From: Linanthus parryae
Lineage: Eukaryota; Streptophyta; Magnoliopsida; Ericales; Polemoniaceae
Assembly: GCA_023055425.1 (NCBI GenBank)
Contig: JALGPY010000002.1
Coordinates: 157,243,345 to 157,307,344, forward strand
Length of the DNA stretch: 64,000 nt
Direction of reading: 5' to 3'
In this document: positions 31,901 to 43,433 of the stretch, in pieces
How positions within the stretch are numbered: position 1 is the first letter of the stretch
Layout of the letters: each line of letters opens with the position of its first letter
Position numbers and translations under genes: made by a program
Notes under the pieces: generated by a model
The model's input: only the letters and a program-made list of their open reading frames with translations
The model's database searches: none
Told to the model about the DNA's origin: nothing

Positions 31901-33281
31901 GGGAACCTCGCAGGCACCAGCAAAAGAACTCGCGATAACGCTCGTGGAAATGCGGCCCCTTCTCAAAAAGAAGTTCTTCTGAGAAGACCATACCTTTGGA
32001 GGGGTATAGCCTTGGAAACCATCTCACATTCTCGATGCGCGTGGCATAGGGCTTGGCAGTAAACTCCTTCTGTTTGTCGCATATCAAACTCCAAACGCAC
32101 TTGGTGTTGCCTGTTCCGAACCATCTCGCAGCTCTTCCGCTGTTGCGCGCTTCTGTCTCGCCTGGGGAGCACCACTTATCAAGTTGGAGAGCAGTTGGGG
32201 CATAAGACGGCCAGCGCTCGAAAACCCACATTGTCAAGAAGGAAATATTGACAAAGGTCAAAACATCGAGGCGGCCACGCGACTCTCTCATAGCCAGAAC
32301 CAGCTGATCGAGCCTATAATACAGCGTGCCCAAAACCAAGGGTCCAAGTGCGACTCTCTGGCCAAGGGCGAGCCTCACAGCAAGTGGCAACACATGGTAG
32401 AAAACCCCATCGTGGGGGTGACCATCGATCAGGTACCTCGACAGCCAAGCACAGAGAAAAGCACAGAGGGTCAGGTGATAACCCTTGCCCTCTACGAAAT
32501 TTTCGGCTTCTGGGTCCTCACTCAGAAGTTTCTTAGTGATGCTGCTGTTCGCATAGTCTCGGAAGAAGTACTGCAACCATTTGTTCCAGGTATTTTTCGC
32601 AGACGTATCCACCAGCTGCCAGTTCGGAAGGGGCTTTGTAGTGGTCCACCGAGTGGAGATTTTCTTCACTTCAGCTAAGCATGCCTCCATCTGCGTATAC
32701 AAAGCAATTTCCGCAGATGTCCTCAAAGGACTCAGAGGGTCCACTTCACCCATGGGGGAAAGCTCGTACAGCATTTGCACGTCCTCGAGCGTGGGGGCAG
32801 CCTCGAACTCAGCAAAATGGAATGTGTGAGTCGCAGGCGAGTAACGGGACAGAAGGTCTAGAAGCATGGATTGATCCAGCTTCACGGCAGCACCCTTCAT
32901 AGCACGGATAGCAAAATACACGCCGGCTTCGCTAAGAGTCTCGGCATGATGTTCCAACACATGGTCAATCCACTCATCCATATAGTCCAATTTCTGGACG
33001 AACGCCTGAGTAGAAATCGCAGTATACGGGAAGTGCCCGTTCTCGATCCCCAATCGAACTACATCCTCAGAACCAACCCACTCGAGCAGGGCTGAGTTAA
33101 CTGGGCGAGTCAACGCCAGCAATCGCTCAATGGGATCAGGATTAGGCATTCTCTTCGCCTTTATCCTCGCATGGTAGAAATCTTTGCCGCCTAAGAAGGG
33201 GGCTTTTCGCCATAAGGCCTGCGGAAGGTCGGGTATCTCTTCATCTTCCTTGACGGGTCTGGTTACTCTTGTCTTGGCCAT
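28985..33281 (-). CDS. Antisense plant-mobile-domain gene carried by element C, five exons
   Basis: Exons 31401-33281, 30850-31327, 30115-30771, 29544-30032 and 28985-29460, all GT-AG, with introns of 73-83 bp. Phases (0,1,1,1) join into one 1326-aa frame with no stop. The start is the ATG giving MAKTRVTRPVKEDEE. Exon 1 carries the plant mobile domain: THTFHFAEFEAAPTLEDVQM (about 151-170), then FLCAWLSRYLIDG, PLAVRLALGQRVALGPLVLG and GRAARWF. Exon 2 is Pro/Ser-rich with basic, NLS-like RAKRPRQKG. Exon 3 has a charged coiled coil (AAEAAERRRRREEEELERVK) and IRRWLVDKCGE. Exon 5 ends in a coiled coil (EMQKVEQQKQKVDEALKLY). Host PMD proteins act in silencing and development; the role here is unknown. 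Confidence 0.85.
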
Positions 33282-33956
33282 TCCTGCGAAAGAGCAAGAA
33301 AAAAGGGGGGAGAAATACCACACTTCAGTTTGAATTTTGGGAATCCAAGATCTATGCGAAGGAAAACGAACAGTTCCGGTTATCGATTTCAGAAATTGGG
33401 GAGTTGCAAGATCCAATATTGCTGAAAGATTACAACGAAGCGGGTCCAAAGACCAAAACCTTTTCACAAATCCCACGGGTTTACAGATTCAACGCAGTTC
33501 AAGGCAAACACTGGTATCTTAAATCAAAAGTAAACGAGGCCAACCTTGTTTTCTTGAAGTTTTCTTGGATACGCACAATTGAAGAACACGGATTGCAGTT
33601 CTGAACTGGTGATTGATTATCTGGATCTGCTCTCGAAGATCTCCGGGTACCATTCACTTTAAGAGGAAAAAGTAATGCTTTGCAATAATGGGGGATACAA
33701 GGTATTTATCCAAAACAATGAAGGGTTGCGTCCTTTCGATGGTCGAATCGCAACCGTCACCGTCGAATCGCGCAATCACAGGACAAGCTGACGTCACGCC
33801 TAAAACCCTAAAGGTCAGATGGCACGACTCTAGGGGTTTTAGGTCATAATGATACGCACGGGGGCTGAACTTGCCCGTATTTGAATTGGTGCGTGGCGGC
33901 GACGCGTATGTTGGTTTCCGCGCGTGGAAGACTATACGGCTATGAATCTTCACGCG
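33282..33956 (-). promoter_or_regulatory. Region upstream of the antisense gene (putative promoter)
   Basis: 675 bp between the antisense ATG and the sense polypurine tract. No sense gene. A weak TATA-like GGATAAATACC lies on the minus strand near 33692-33702. The 3' LTR beyond points the other way, so the antisense gene needs a promoter here. Inferred, not shown. Confidence 0.35.
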
Positions 33957-33957
33957 C

Positions 33958-33971
33958 AGAAAGGGGGCTAA
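33958..33971 (+). other. Polypurine tract of element C
   Basis: AGAAAGGGGGCTAA directly before the 3' LTR. Confidence 0.8.
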
Positions 33972-34599
33972 TGTAGATACTGCTTTCTGACATGACAGAT
34001 CTCGGCCACGTGGCGGCCATCCAGCACACCATATTGTGCTCCACACACACAGGATCACCAGCCGAGCTGATCCATGTGGGGGCTGCGAGACAGAGCCCTC
34101 GCATACCACTGCACGGGACTTGTAGGGACTTAGTGGTTTGGAGGCTAGAGTAAGCCCTGTCGCGTGCGAGCCAAGCCCGCACGCGACCTTTAGTAACTGT
34201 TTTGAGAGATTTATGGCACGAGCTCCATAAACCCGGTCAATCCGGTCAAACCCGGTCAACCTCGTAACGGTTCCGGTATTCGCGCACCACGTGCTCTTCA
34301 CGGTTCCTATATACTCGGACGAACGTGCCGTTATGGTTAAGCTAATTAAGCCGCCATTAATGGGCGCATTAACCACACTACAACGGTCACGTTCTCCAGT
34401 ATATATAGACCGTCAACCTTTCCATACAAAGGAAGAACACACTGCCATACGCGGAAGCTCTGCCAAACCTCTGTCTCTCTCTCAGACGTAGCTACTGACT
34501 TACTCTCTCCCTACACACACCCCTATTCTTCCTGTGCGATCCTTGATCCACTACACACGGTGCACACGGAGGTCTCCCCGCCGGAATCTCTTGTGCACA
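33972..34599 (+). repeat. 3' LTR of element C
   Basis: 628 bp. Relative to the 5' LTR it has a 19-bp tandem duplication in the CCCGGTCAA region (about 34235-34253) and two substitutions (CTGTCTC for CTATCTC; GTAGCTA for GTTGCTA). TATA at 34400-34408. Confidence 0.93.
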
Positions 34600-34604
34600 C
34601 CAGT
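34600..34604. repeat. Target-site duplication CCAGT (right) of element C
   Basis: Matches 18794-18798; element B coding sequence resumes here (CCAGT AAAACAAAG). Confidence 0.9.
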
Positions 34605-37600
34605 AAAACAAAGTGCGATGAATTTCCGTCCAAAAATAATTGTCAAGATAAAGGAGGAGATTGTCAAGTTGCTGAAAGAAAAATTCATCGAGCCGAATCA
34701 CCATCCCACTTGTCTCACGATATTGTGCCTGTCTTGAAAAAGAATGGGAGCCTTCGCGTATGTGTCGACTTCGGAGACCTGAGCAAGTTCTGCCCAAAGG
34801 ACGATATCCCTTTGCCAAAGATAGATCGCCTGATCGACTCTACCGCAGGACATGAGATGTTTAGCTTCATGGATGGATTTAGCGGTTACAACAAGATCAA
34901 AATGGACCCAGAAGACGCGAAGAAGACGGCGTTCATCACGCCCATGGGAGTCTTAAACTACGTAGTTATGCCGTTTGGTCTAAAGAATGCAGGCACTACT
35001 TCTCAACGCGCAATGATGGAATTGTTCCATGACATGATTCATCAGGAGGTTGAGTTCTATGTGGACGACTTGGTGGTCTAGTCAAGGCAGAAGGAGGACC
35101 ATTTGAAAGACTTGAGGAAAGTATTCGAGAGATGTCGAGCTTTTCTGCAAAATATGAACCCCAAGAAGTGCGCGTTTAAGGAACTTCAAGAAAATTCTTG
35201 GGCTGTGTAATTCACCGACACGGGATTGAGCCAGATCCTGCGAAGATCTCGACAATCACAAGTCTACCTACTTCACAGTCTCAGAGTACACTGAAGACAT
35301 TTATGGTAAAATTGTCATATCCAAGGAGCTTCTTACCAGCTATCGCGGAGCTGACCTTTTGCTTTGCAATTTTCTCAAGAAGAATGCGACGTTCTTGTGT
35401 ACGGAGGAGCAACAGGTTGCATTTGAAAAGTTGAAGAAATTTTGTACTATCGATATGTATCATAGCAAGTTAATCTCCTTCAATGCGTACTCCCCTGAAG
35501 CTTTCTTTATTATTAGCTTAGAATCTCTCATTACAACGAGATTCTGAACATTCAGGGCCTTGGCTGCAAGCAATCCTGCGATCAGAGCTTCGTATTCAAC
35601 CTCATTGTTGGTCACCGCGAAGTCTAGCTTGGTCGAAATCTGAATGAACTCCTGATCACGCTTGATCAGCACTACTCCAATTCCACCTCCCGACCTTGTC
35701 GAGGATCCATCAAAATGCAACTTCCAATAATGGTGGCTAAATACGTATATCTCGGGCCCTTCGAGTTCCTCACTTAAGGGCTCATAATTTTTATTCGAGA
35801 ACTGAGCCAACAAGTCTGCTAGTGGTTGGGATTTGATGGCCTTTGGTCGCACATAGGCTATGTCATACTAGGAAATTGTCCCACACCCAACAAATAACGT
35901 ATAGGATCATGCTTTGTTATGACGACCACATAATGTGAAGGAAAATAGTGCTTTAACTTTACAATAGCGAAAAATAAATCTAGGCAGTGGCGTTAGATAT
36001 ATGTGTACCTGGATTCCGCAGACAGGATCATACGGAAAATGTAGTACACTGACCTTTCTTGTCCATCAAAATCCTGAGCCAGCAACGCTCCAATGGATCT
36101 CTTTGTTGAAGTTACGTATAGTAGAAGAGGCGATCCTCATTGAGGTGCAATCAGAACTCTTGGAGATGCTAATAAGCTGGTTCAGAAGTTCGAATCTGTC
36201 AAGTATGAGCACACTCCCAGATCTGATAATCGGCATGCGGATGCACTGGCTACCTTGTGTTCGAAGATCACCTCTGATAAATGCCCAGCAAAAATCTCGA
36301 TTTAGGTTAAGACATTTCCATCCTTAATCAAAGACCTGTGCAAAAAGGAGTATGAAGAAGAAGCGGATTGGAGAAAGCCCATCGTGCGCGCGATAGCCGA
36401 AGGAACGAGCAAGGAAAGCTGGGTTTCCACAAAAGGGTTTTGCATACATGATAGTATTTTGTACTATGGGATGCTTGACAAAAGAGGAAGGTAGAGAAAT
36501 CTTGGAGAATATCCATCAACACTCGTGCGGAGAAAACGAGATTTCCATCTACAGAAAGGTACAGAGGTATGGAATACTTTGGCCGCATATGGCCTATTTC
36601 GCTGCTATCATACAGAGCAACTGCAAAAAGTGCGCGCTGATAAAAGACTCCCTAGAAGTTGCTGAAATCGAAGACGAGGATTGGCGGAGACCTATAATCG
36701 ATTATCTTCGAGATGGAACTTTGCCAAACAACAGAACGGTAGCTCGATACATACTGTAAGAGAATTTGCTTTGGAGGAAAGGACACAATGAGAACCTACT
36801 CAGGTGTCTAAACGGTCAAGAAATCCAGGAGGTAATGTAAATGTCCCATCAAGTGGAACACCAAGGAGGTGCGAAGTTGTGCAGGCAACTCTTAACTGTT
36901 GGTTACTTCTGGCCAACCATGGAAGCTGATTTTCGCGCGAAGGTCAGGAGATGCCAGCAATGCCAATTCCATAGTAATCTAGTCTACGCCCCGGCCGTTG
37001 ACTTGCACGCATTGGGAAAGCCCTGTCCATTCCACTCTTGGTCCCTATATTTTATTGGTCCAATACGAACGCTTCGCGTGGGAACCAATTCATGCTTACA
37101 GGAACAGAGCAATTCACCAAGTGGGTTGAGGCGGTCCCGCTCAAGACGGCAAATGCATTGTCCATGGTCAGGTTCATACAGGAGAACATTATCAATCGCA
37201 TTGGGACTCCCAACACTATCCTATCCGACAATGGAACTCCCTTTGTCAATCGGCAAGTGGCTTCGAAACTAATGGAGTACAATATAAGGCAGGTATGTTC
37301 GACGCCTTACTACCCGAAAGGAAATGGAGAAGTTGAAGCCACAAACAAGACGCTGCTCAGAATCCTAAGTAAAATGGTCGCGGATGATCATAAAAAGTGG
37401 GCAGATTCTCAGGGTACGGCGCTCTGGGCGTATCGCACATCACCAAGGACTCCTACCGGGACTTCTCCATTTCTGCTTTGCTATGGAGCTGAAGCAGTGG
37501 TCCCTGCTGAGGTTAAGATAAACTCTCCAAGGCTGGCCTTCAGTGCCTTATATGAAAACGAGCGTGACCATGATCTCATTCTGCTCGAAGAAAGGCGTGA

Positions 37601-37880
37601 ACTAGCTAAGAAGACAAATACAAAGTACAAGGAGAGAATCTCGCGGGCCTACAATAAGACCGTTCAGCATCGGGATTTCGCAGTAAGAGACCTGGTCCTA
37701 CGAGCTTCCGATCATTTCATGCGCGAAGCAGCTCATCCCAAGTTTACTGCCAACTGGGAAGGACCTTTTGATGTCAAGGACGTCTTTGATAGTGGCTATT
37801 GCAATATTCTACGTTGCCATGGGACTGCCACTACTCCAACCCCGATCAATATGCGATTGCTCAAGATGTACTATCCCTAG
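34605..37880 (+). pseudogene. Element B pol, remainder: RT, RNases H, integrase
   Basis: Continues the RT interrupted at 18798. The RT core is at 34605-35082 (FYVDDLVV, then a stop) and thumb pieces run to about 35440. An inverted block holding both RNases H follows, then linker and zinc modules (ENIHQHSCGENEISIYRKV, HQVEHQGGAKLC) and the integrase core (37038-37880) with SDNGTPF and a catalytic Glu in NGEVEATN. The C-terminal domain ends LLKMYYP like element C. Stops near 36757 and 36838 and frameshifts near 34730 and 37040 are present. The duplicated zinc-binding module of C is therefore also present here. Confidence 0.88.
35440..36176 (-). other. Inverted segment inside element B pol
   Basis: Between the RT thumb (EKLKKF) and LVQKFESVKYEHTPRS the protein is readable only on the minus strand. 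It starts SPRVLIAPQ near 36150 and runs through the native RNase H (IKSQPLADLLAQF) and the additional RNase H to EYALKEINLL at 35460. The flanks read on the plus strand. A simple inversion of about 737 bp explains both joints. Confidence 0.85.
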
Positions 37881-37924
37881 CCTCCTCTTTTTCGTTACAT
37901 TCGCACTGTACATTTTCTTATATC

Positions 37925-37972
37925 CTCCCATATGAGGATTCAATTAATGATAATAACTCTCCCATATGAGAG
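37925..37972 (+). repeat. Post-pol palindromes of element B (two copies)
   Basis: CCTCCCATATGAGG and CTCTCCCATATGAGAG, at the same place relative to the pol stop as the three copies of element C. Confidence 0.7.
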
Positions 37973-38047
37973 CTCTTTTATCAATTGACTGGCTTCATTT
38001 TATTATTTTCCTTGCTTGTTGACTGACAGTCGATCACCCTGCAAAAC

Positions 38048-38335
38048 CAAAGCCTATATGTCTACATAGCAGCAATATGCGAATGCAAGCCTATCTACTT
38101 TGATAGCAGTAATAAGATTTAAAGCCTATCTGTCTAGATAGCAGCACTAATGTGATTTGAAGCCTATCTGTCTAGATAGCAGCACAAATGAGATTTAAAG
38201 CCTATCTGTCTAGATAGCATTACAAATTCAATCTAAAACCTATCTGTCTAGATAACAACAGCAATATGTGATCTACAGCCTATCTGTCTAGATAGCAACC
38301 AAACGCGATTTCAAGCCTATCTCTTTGATAGCGCC
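38048..38335 (+). repeat. Hairpin tandem repeats of element B, 34-40-bp unit
   Basis: Eight units, most with AAGCCTATCTGTCTAGATAGCA. CTATCT pairs with AGATAG around GTCT. The hairpin core matches the array of element C while the spacer is shorter and unrelated. Confidence 0.85.
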
Positions 38336-38568
38336 ATTATGCTAAGAATACTAGCTTGCTCATTAATTCACCATAGCAGCTACACGCAATACTCGCAAGA
38401 CATGAGTTTACCAATCATGTTCGCGAATAAGAACTCAATGTTCACACAGCAAAACCAAAAACAAAAGGCACTTTTATATAGAAAAACTTGGAAACATAAT
38501 CCATACATCAAACCGTTCTCAAAGAACATCCAAAGTTTCTATATAGAGCTTGTAAGAAACAACTAAGA
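38336..38568 (+). other. Element B 3' region, no gene recognised
   Basis: AT-rich spacer; the frame at 38339-38566 has no family signature. Confidence 0.4.
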
Positions 38569-38919
38569 CTACTCATCGTCATCATCAACATCCTCGATCA
38601 AAACAGAGCTCATGTCGATGCCCGTGACATGGTGAGATGTCAGATGAACATAAAACAACGGAGGTTGCTGATGCGAAGAAAAAATGGGAGAATAGCTGAT
38701 GGGGCAGAAAGCTGACTGTGCATAAGGAAGTTGTACCGCAGTCATCACTCTCTGGTTCAAGCACTAATTGCAGAGTGTCTTCGGAGGTCCTTCGAGGATA
38801 GCCTCCTCAAACATGACTAGGGAAAATAAATCTTCACTTTGATAAGAGAATTTACACCACCGGTCTTTGGAGAGCTTGGGAGAATCAAAGGCTTCTTTCC
38901 TTGATTTCCTGGGAGCCAT
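38569..38919 (-). pseudogene. Small antisense ORF of element B, one internal stop
   Basis: ATG at 38919 (MAPRKSRKEAFDSPK), a TAG at about 38764-38766, then the same frame continues (NQRVMTAVQLPYAQ) to a stop at 38569 after an acidic DVDDDDE tail; 117 codons in all. A TATATAAA lies upstream at about 39143-39150. It occupies the same place as the small antisense frame of element C. No known family. Confidence 0.35.
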
Positions 38920-39464
38920 TTCTATAGCACAACGGACGCATACAGAATTAGAGAGCCGAAACCTGTTCGAGTTGTAAAGTGGTGAAGAGCAATGTAAAGA
39001 AAAACAAAACTTTAGAGGAGGTGGAATGATTGTTCAATCCTGGTTTTGAATTCTTAAAGAAGAAGGAGAAATATTCTCGCTCAATCAAAAATCCAAAAGG
39101 GTGGCAATGGTGAAAAGTAAAAGACAAACTGCAAAAAGAGTTTTATATAGGACCCAGAGAGGGTGACTCTTCAGTTCCTGGCTGAGTCAGCAACGTCTCG
39201 AAAACAGGCAAGAATCAATGACCCTATTAAAGCCTACGACGCTACACCAGCCCTAGGCAATGATGACGGCTGGGCTTACCGTGTAATGGGCTCACCCTAT
39301 TTAAGGCTACGGCGGTATGACAGCTTTAGGAAATAATGGAGGCTTATGGGGACTAGGGACTTTCAGGCATTAATTTATTCAGAATTCAAGAAGAATCACG
39401 CGAAGATACTTGATTTATTTTTCACTACAACACCAAATGTGTGTGATTCCGCGCGACCATAGAA

Positions 39465-39630
39465 AGAATATGCGAGTGTAAACCTATCTACATAAGATAG
39501 CAACAAGACAAAGCCTATCTGATCAAATAGGAAAACCAAAAGCCCGCGTGATTCAATAGCAGAATACTCAAGTGTAAGCCTATCTGTCCAAATAGCAAAA
39601 ATACGCGAGCATAAGCCTATGTGCCAAGAC
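39465..39630 (+). repeat. Second, degenerate hairpin repeat block of element B
   Basis: About five units of CCTATCTG...ATAGCA with decayed stems, separated from the main block by the small antisense frame. Confidence 0.6.
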
Positions 39631-39871
39631 AGCAGTACATTAATGCTAATCAAGCCCTTTCATGAATAATGACAAAGCCCAAGCGGTTCACGCGTTAGAA
39701 TCTACATGCCAATGAAACAACAATCAAGGACACAAGTCAGAGACATCAAAACAATGTTTAACATGCGTGAAGCAGAAACAGGAGCGAAAGCTGGCGGCCA
39801 TGACCAGAGTGAAACAAGTTTACATCCAAAGATTGTTCACAAAAGAAACGAACTATTGCAGTACTAAATTA

Positions 39872-42800
39872 CTAATCCTCAAAGAAGTCTTTCAGAAGAG
39901 AGTCTTCAGCTGATAGCTTTATGCAGTTAGCAGACAGTGAGTCCAGGCGAGCCTTGTTGCTTTTATGATGCTTAAGAGCATCCTCAAACTCCCTGATAGC
40001 TTTGTCAAGCACCTCCTTGAGCGCCTTAAGGGCAGCCTTATCCTTGCCATATTTGGTGTATTCAGACCTCAGCTGCGCGGAATTGTTGATCTTAATAAGC
40101 CTTTGTATGAGGAAATCCAGGTCTAATCTCCCTACCGCGATTTGTTGAAGGCCATTTGCACTCGAAAGAAGGCTTTGAGCACTGGAAACCGAGGTGCTTG
40201 CGCGAGTCGTCTTATGGACTCTTTCGAAAAAAGCAGCCATCTCCTTGAGAAGATCGCATTTATCTCTTGCTGCTAACTCCAGAATTCTTGTAAAAACAGT
40301 GGGATACGTTGTGCGCACTTTCATAATCCATTCAAGGCAAGCCTGATCGATACCTACACACGCGAAGACAAAGGAAAGTACTTATTAAAAGCATGAAGTC
40401 ACTCATTGTACACTAGAAAGAAAATGCTCTTACTAGTTCCTTCAACAATCTGTCAAAGTGAGGCAATTGCGGCTGCTACGGGACCACCACTAGAAGGGGC
40501 TGTTGCAGCTAATCTTTGGTATGTCAAAGCTTCACGTCCGAAGTATGACTCAGGAATGACAAAGCTCTTTTCAGCAACAACTGTTTCAGCAACTTGCGAG
40601 CCCCACACTTCCCATGGATTTTGAGCAAAACATCCATGTCAAATCTATAGGAGTCGATTCCTATGCTGGGAAGTGACAAGTTCTCATTTGGATTCTCTGA
40701 GGGTGCGAAACCTCTCAAAATACCTTATGCAGGGGGGAGTGGACCTTGCTGACACCTAAGTCACATCTTGATGGGATTCATACTTAACTACATCTTCATT
40801 TATTTTTCCCGCTTGGTATATGCCCGGTCCAGAGTCCAGCGCTTCTGGCCCACTTTCGCGCGCGACATCAAGTTGCGCCCCGGGAGTTCCAGCAATGTTT
40901 GCATCAAGGGTGGGTGGTTGAACATCCATCATAGCCTGTTCAGGTGCGATGTTATCCACGTTGGACTCAGGCTTAGTCTCCCCTTGGTTAGTTGTTACAC
41001 CTTTAGGCAAAAGACTTGACATTCTTGCCTCATCGCAATCTCAAATCGCTCAGTTGGCAAAGAAGTTGCAAGGGAAGCACTTGTAGGAGTTCTAGAAGTA
41101 GGAGGACTTGAATTCATTGCCTCGGCAGAAACCTTGACTTGCTTGGCCATTTCAATAGGTGTCTCAGTCGAAGGAACTTCAGAATTTGGAGGCATGTTTT
41201 GCTTAGAGGCATCAACTCCTAGGGAAGCTTCTTTATCCCTTTCTTCAGCACTGTGTTCCTCCTCTTGCTGAAGCGCCTCCTCCGCTTGCTCTTGTTCCAT
41301 AATGAATTCGAGACGCTCGCCCTAAAAATCCATCACTTCACTACTGGGCTCTGGCGGCGCGATTGCTAATTCTTAAGTAATAGGCCCTTGAGGCGGGATT
41401 ATATGCTCTACGGTACTAAGTCCTGGAGGCACGGCTGTAGCGTCTTCCATTTCCTTATCCCCCTGATTGCCCTCAATGACAGAAGGAGGCACGCAAACAA
41501 TGGCTCTACGAAGCCGGTGGGGTCTCTGTATCAATGGCTCTACATCTTCTACAACTTAAAGGTTCACCGTCAAATCCAAGTTAAAAATCAATAATAAAAA
41601 AAAAGACTGAGAGGGCTATGATGACAAGACCCACTTTTTCCTCTCTTATATGAAGTATCTGCACAAAGATTATCGTCATTACCTTTGTATTTAGCATGAC
41701 CTGAAGTATTAGGTAAATATTTATTGAGGCGCGAGGGTAATATGAAGCATGATGATGCTAAGGAGGTGAATATACCTGAGGATTCCCCACACTGGTCCCA
41801 TAACCATCTGCGAATATCATATCTAGATACCCCATGGTATATTGTGCTCAAGATAAGTTCGTGATGTGACAAAGAAAATTTAAAGATCGTACTTTCTTCG
41901 TCAACATTTCCAGTAAGGTCATGGAAGGCCATCTGCGACTGTTGCATCTGGGAAACAGTTGAACGGGTTTGACTTCTGGCTGGGCGCGAAGCAGACCTTT
42001 TTGGAGGCCCTCGTTCTTCCACACTTTTCTGCAAGGCCTCTTGGAGTTTTTTATCTTCTCCTTCTTCTTACCTCCTTTCTCTTTCCTCAGCCATGGTCTT
42101 GGACTCTGCGATCGCTTCTTCCTCGGTCATGACCCCCATCTCTCCCATTTCCTCCTCGTCGGAACTGTCACTGCCTATAGCAAAGTGAAAGCAATATCCT
42201 AGGGGCTTATCAACAAACAATTTATTATGAAAAAAGGGAGACAAGGAGGAGATATGACTACATTTCCTCCTTGTAAATTTTGTCTTAGCAGCAGTCTGCT
42301 TGGCAAGGAGAGCCTTCTTAGCTGAAGCAGCAGTCTCCTGGGTCGCAGGTTCGCTCCTAGGACGCTTTGATTGCTAAGTGGATGCGCCACTTCGGGCTCG
42401 TCAACAGTCCTCTTCCTCACGGATGTCTTTGGTTCTAGGAAGGCCTCTAGTTAATTAAAGACCAATTTTTGAGCTTCAGGGGTCATGGGCATCTTTGGGG
42501 TAATAAGAATGTTAGGCGCGGTTGCCTTCTTCGCTCGACGGAAGTCTATAAAGCCTACAATGCGGTCTCCGGACGTGAAACGTCTAATATAGCACTAACA
42601 TAAATAAGTAAAAGGTCAAGGGTTCTATTTGATTTTATGTATGGTAATGAAGGAAGCATACTCGAAGCGTACCTGTTTGAATTCATCCCCATACTTGAAT
42701 TTTACCCTAAAAGATTTCAGCTCAACAATGACAGTCTTTTCATCAAGAATTAGCTGCGCACACAGATGATGATCCTTGACTAATAGAGAGTAGAAGCCAT

Positions 42801-43433
42801 ATTGAGAATCGTTCCGACCACGGATTTTTTTGAGAGGATATTCTTTTTTCAGAAGTGCAGGTGCCTTGCTGGGTTGAGGTTGGGCTTGAGGTTTGATAAG
42901 GCGGCGAATTCGGAAGTTCCAGAATTTAACCCAACCGGGAGTTTTCCACCCTTTTCTGTTTCGCGCAGGCTGAATCAAGGGAAGCTCAGAAACGAGTAGG
43001 GCGGTACTTTTCTCATATATCACCCCATCATAGCAGCCTTTGACAATGGAGTTAGACCACAGGGGAGGTGCGACGGCATCATAGCAAAATTTGGGACTCA
43101 CACCAAAGAGATCATAGAAAAAACTGATTCGTTTGTAGCTAGAGGTTTCAGGACCTGGCACGTACTCGGGTAAAGCAGGCAGATACCCCCTCCAAACCCA
43201 GTTAAGGAATCTCCCATAAATCCAATCTCCTTATGTTATAGGCTCAGCCTCGAACTTGATGTCCTCCTCGGGGTAAAAGCCCTCCAAGAAAACTATGTTT
43301 TCTAACCGGGAAACATAGGGCCTTGGCTCGAAGTAGCGAATGTCATCGCATATCAAAGTAAAGGTACGTTAAGGGCCCTTGTCTTGTACCAACGCCACAC
43401 TCGAGGGAAGAAGCTGGCCTTCTTGGCACTAGG
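39872..43433 (-). pseudogene. Element B antisense plant-mobile-domain gene, decayed and truncated
   Basis: Homologue of the element C antisense gene in the same position and strand. Exon 5 (39872-40353) keeps an acceptor and WIMKVRTTYPTVFTRILELA. Exon 4 keeps PWEVWGSQVAETV near 40600. Exon 3 keeps IRRWLWDQCGESSG near 41800. Exon 2 starts CYIRRFTSGDRI near 42590 and has a stop (TAA) near 42450. Exon 1 ends at a CAG/GTACGC donor (42673) and keeps VSPKFCYDAVAPPLW. Upstream exon 1 sequence reads in broken frames to 43433, where copia D is inserted. The N-terminal half of the plant mobile domain is beyond the window. Confidence 0.8.

Larger units (their letters stand above)
18799..34599 (+). mobile_element. 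Tat-type gypsy element C (young, 15.8 kb) with antisense cargo gene
   Basis: Complete element: LTR, primer-binding site, gag-protease, pol, post-pol palindromes, hairpin repeat array, antisense genes, polypurine tract, LTR. It sits inside the RT of element B with a perfect CCAGT duplication. The two LTRs differ, by eye, at two positions plus one 19-bp duplication, so the insertion is recent. The sense frames carry one nonsense codon in gag; the antisense gene is open throughout. Tat membership follows from the extra RNase H, the long 3' region and the antisense ORF, a layout known from Retand and Grande relatives. Confidence 0.93.
15148..43433 (+). mobile_element. Tat-type gypsy element B (old), split by element C and cut by copia D
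   Basis: Plus-strand element comprising 15148-18798 and 34605-43433. It has a 5' LTR, primer-binding site, gag-protease and RT start on the left. After the inserted element C come the rest of pol, hairpin repeats and a decayed antisense plant-mobile-domain gene. The 3' LTR is not seen: copia D interrupts the antisense gene at 43434 and the remainder should lie beyond the window. Stops, frameshifts and a 737-bp inversion in pol mark it as an old, dead copy. Confidence 0.88.

Noticed and set aside
33269..33604. Plus-strand ORF near the 3' end of element C
   Set aside because: Overlaps the antisense start and has no family signature.
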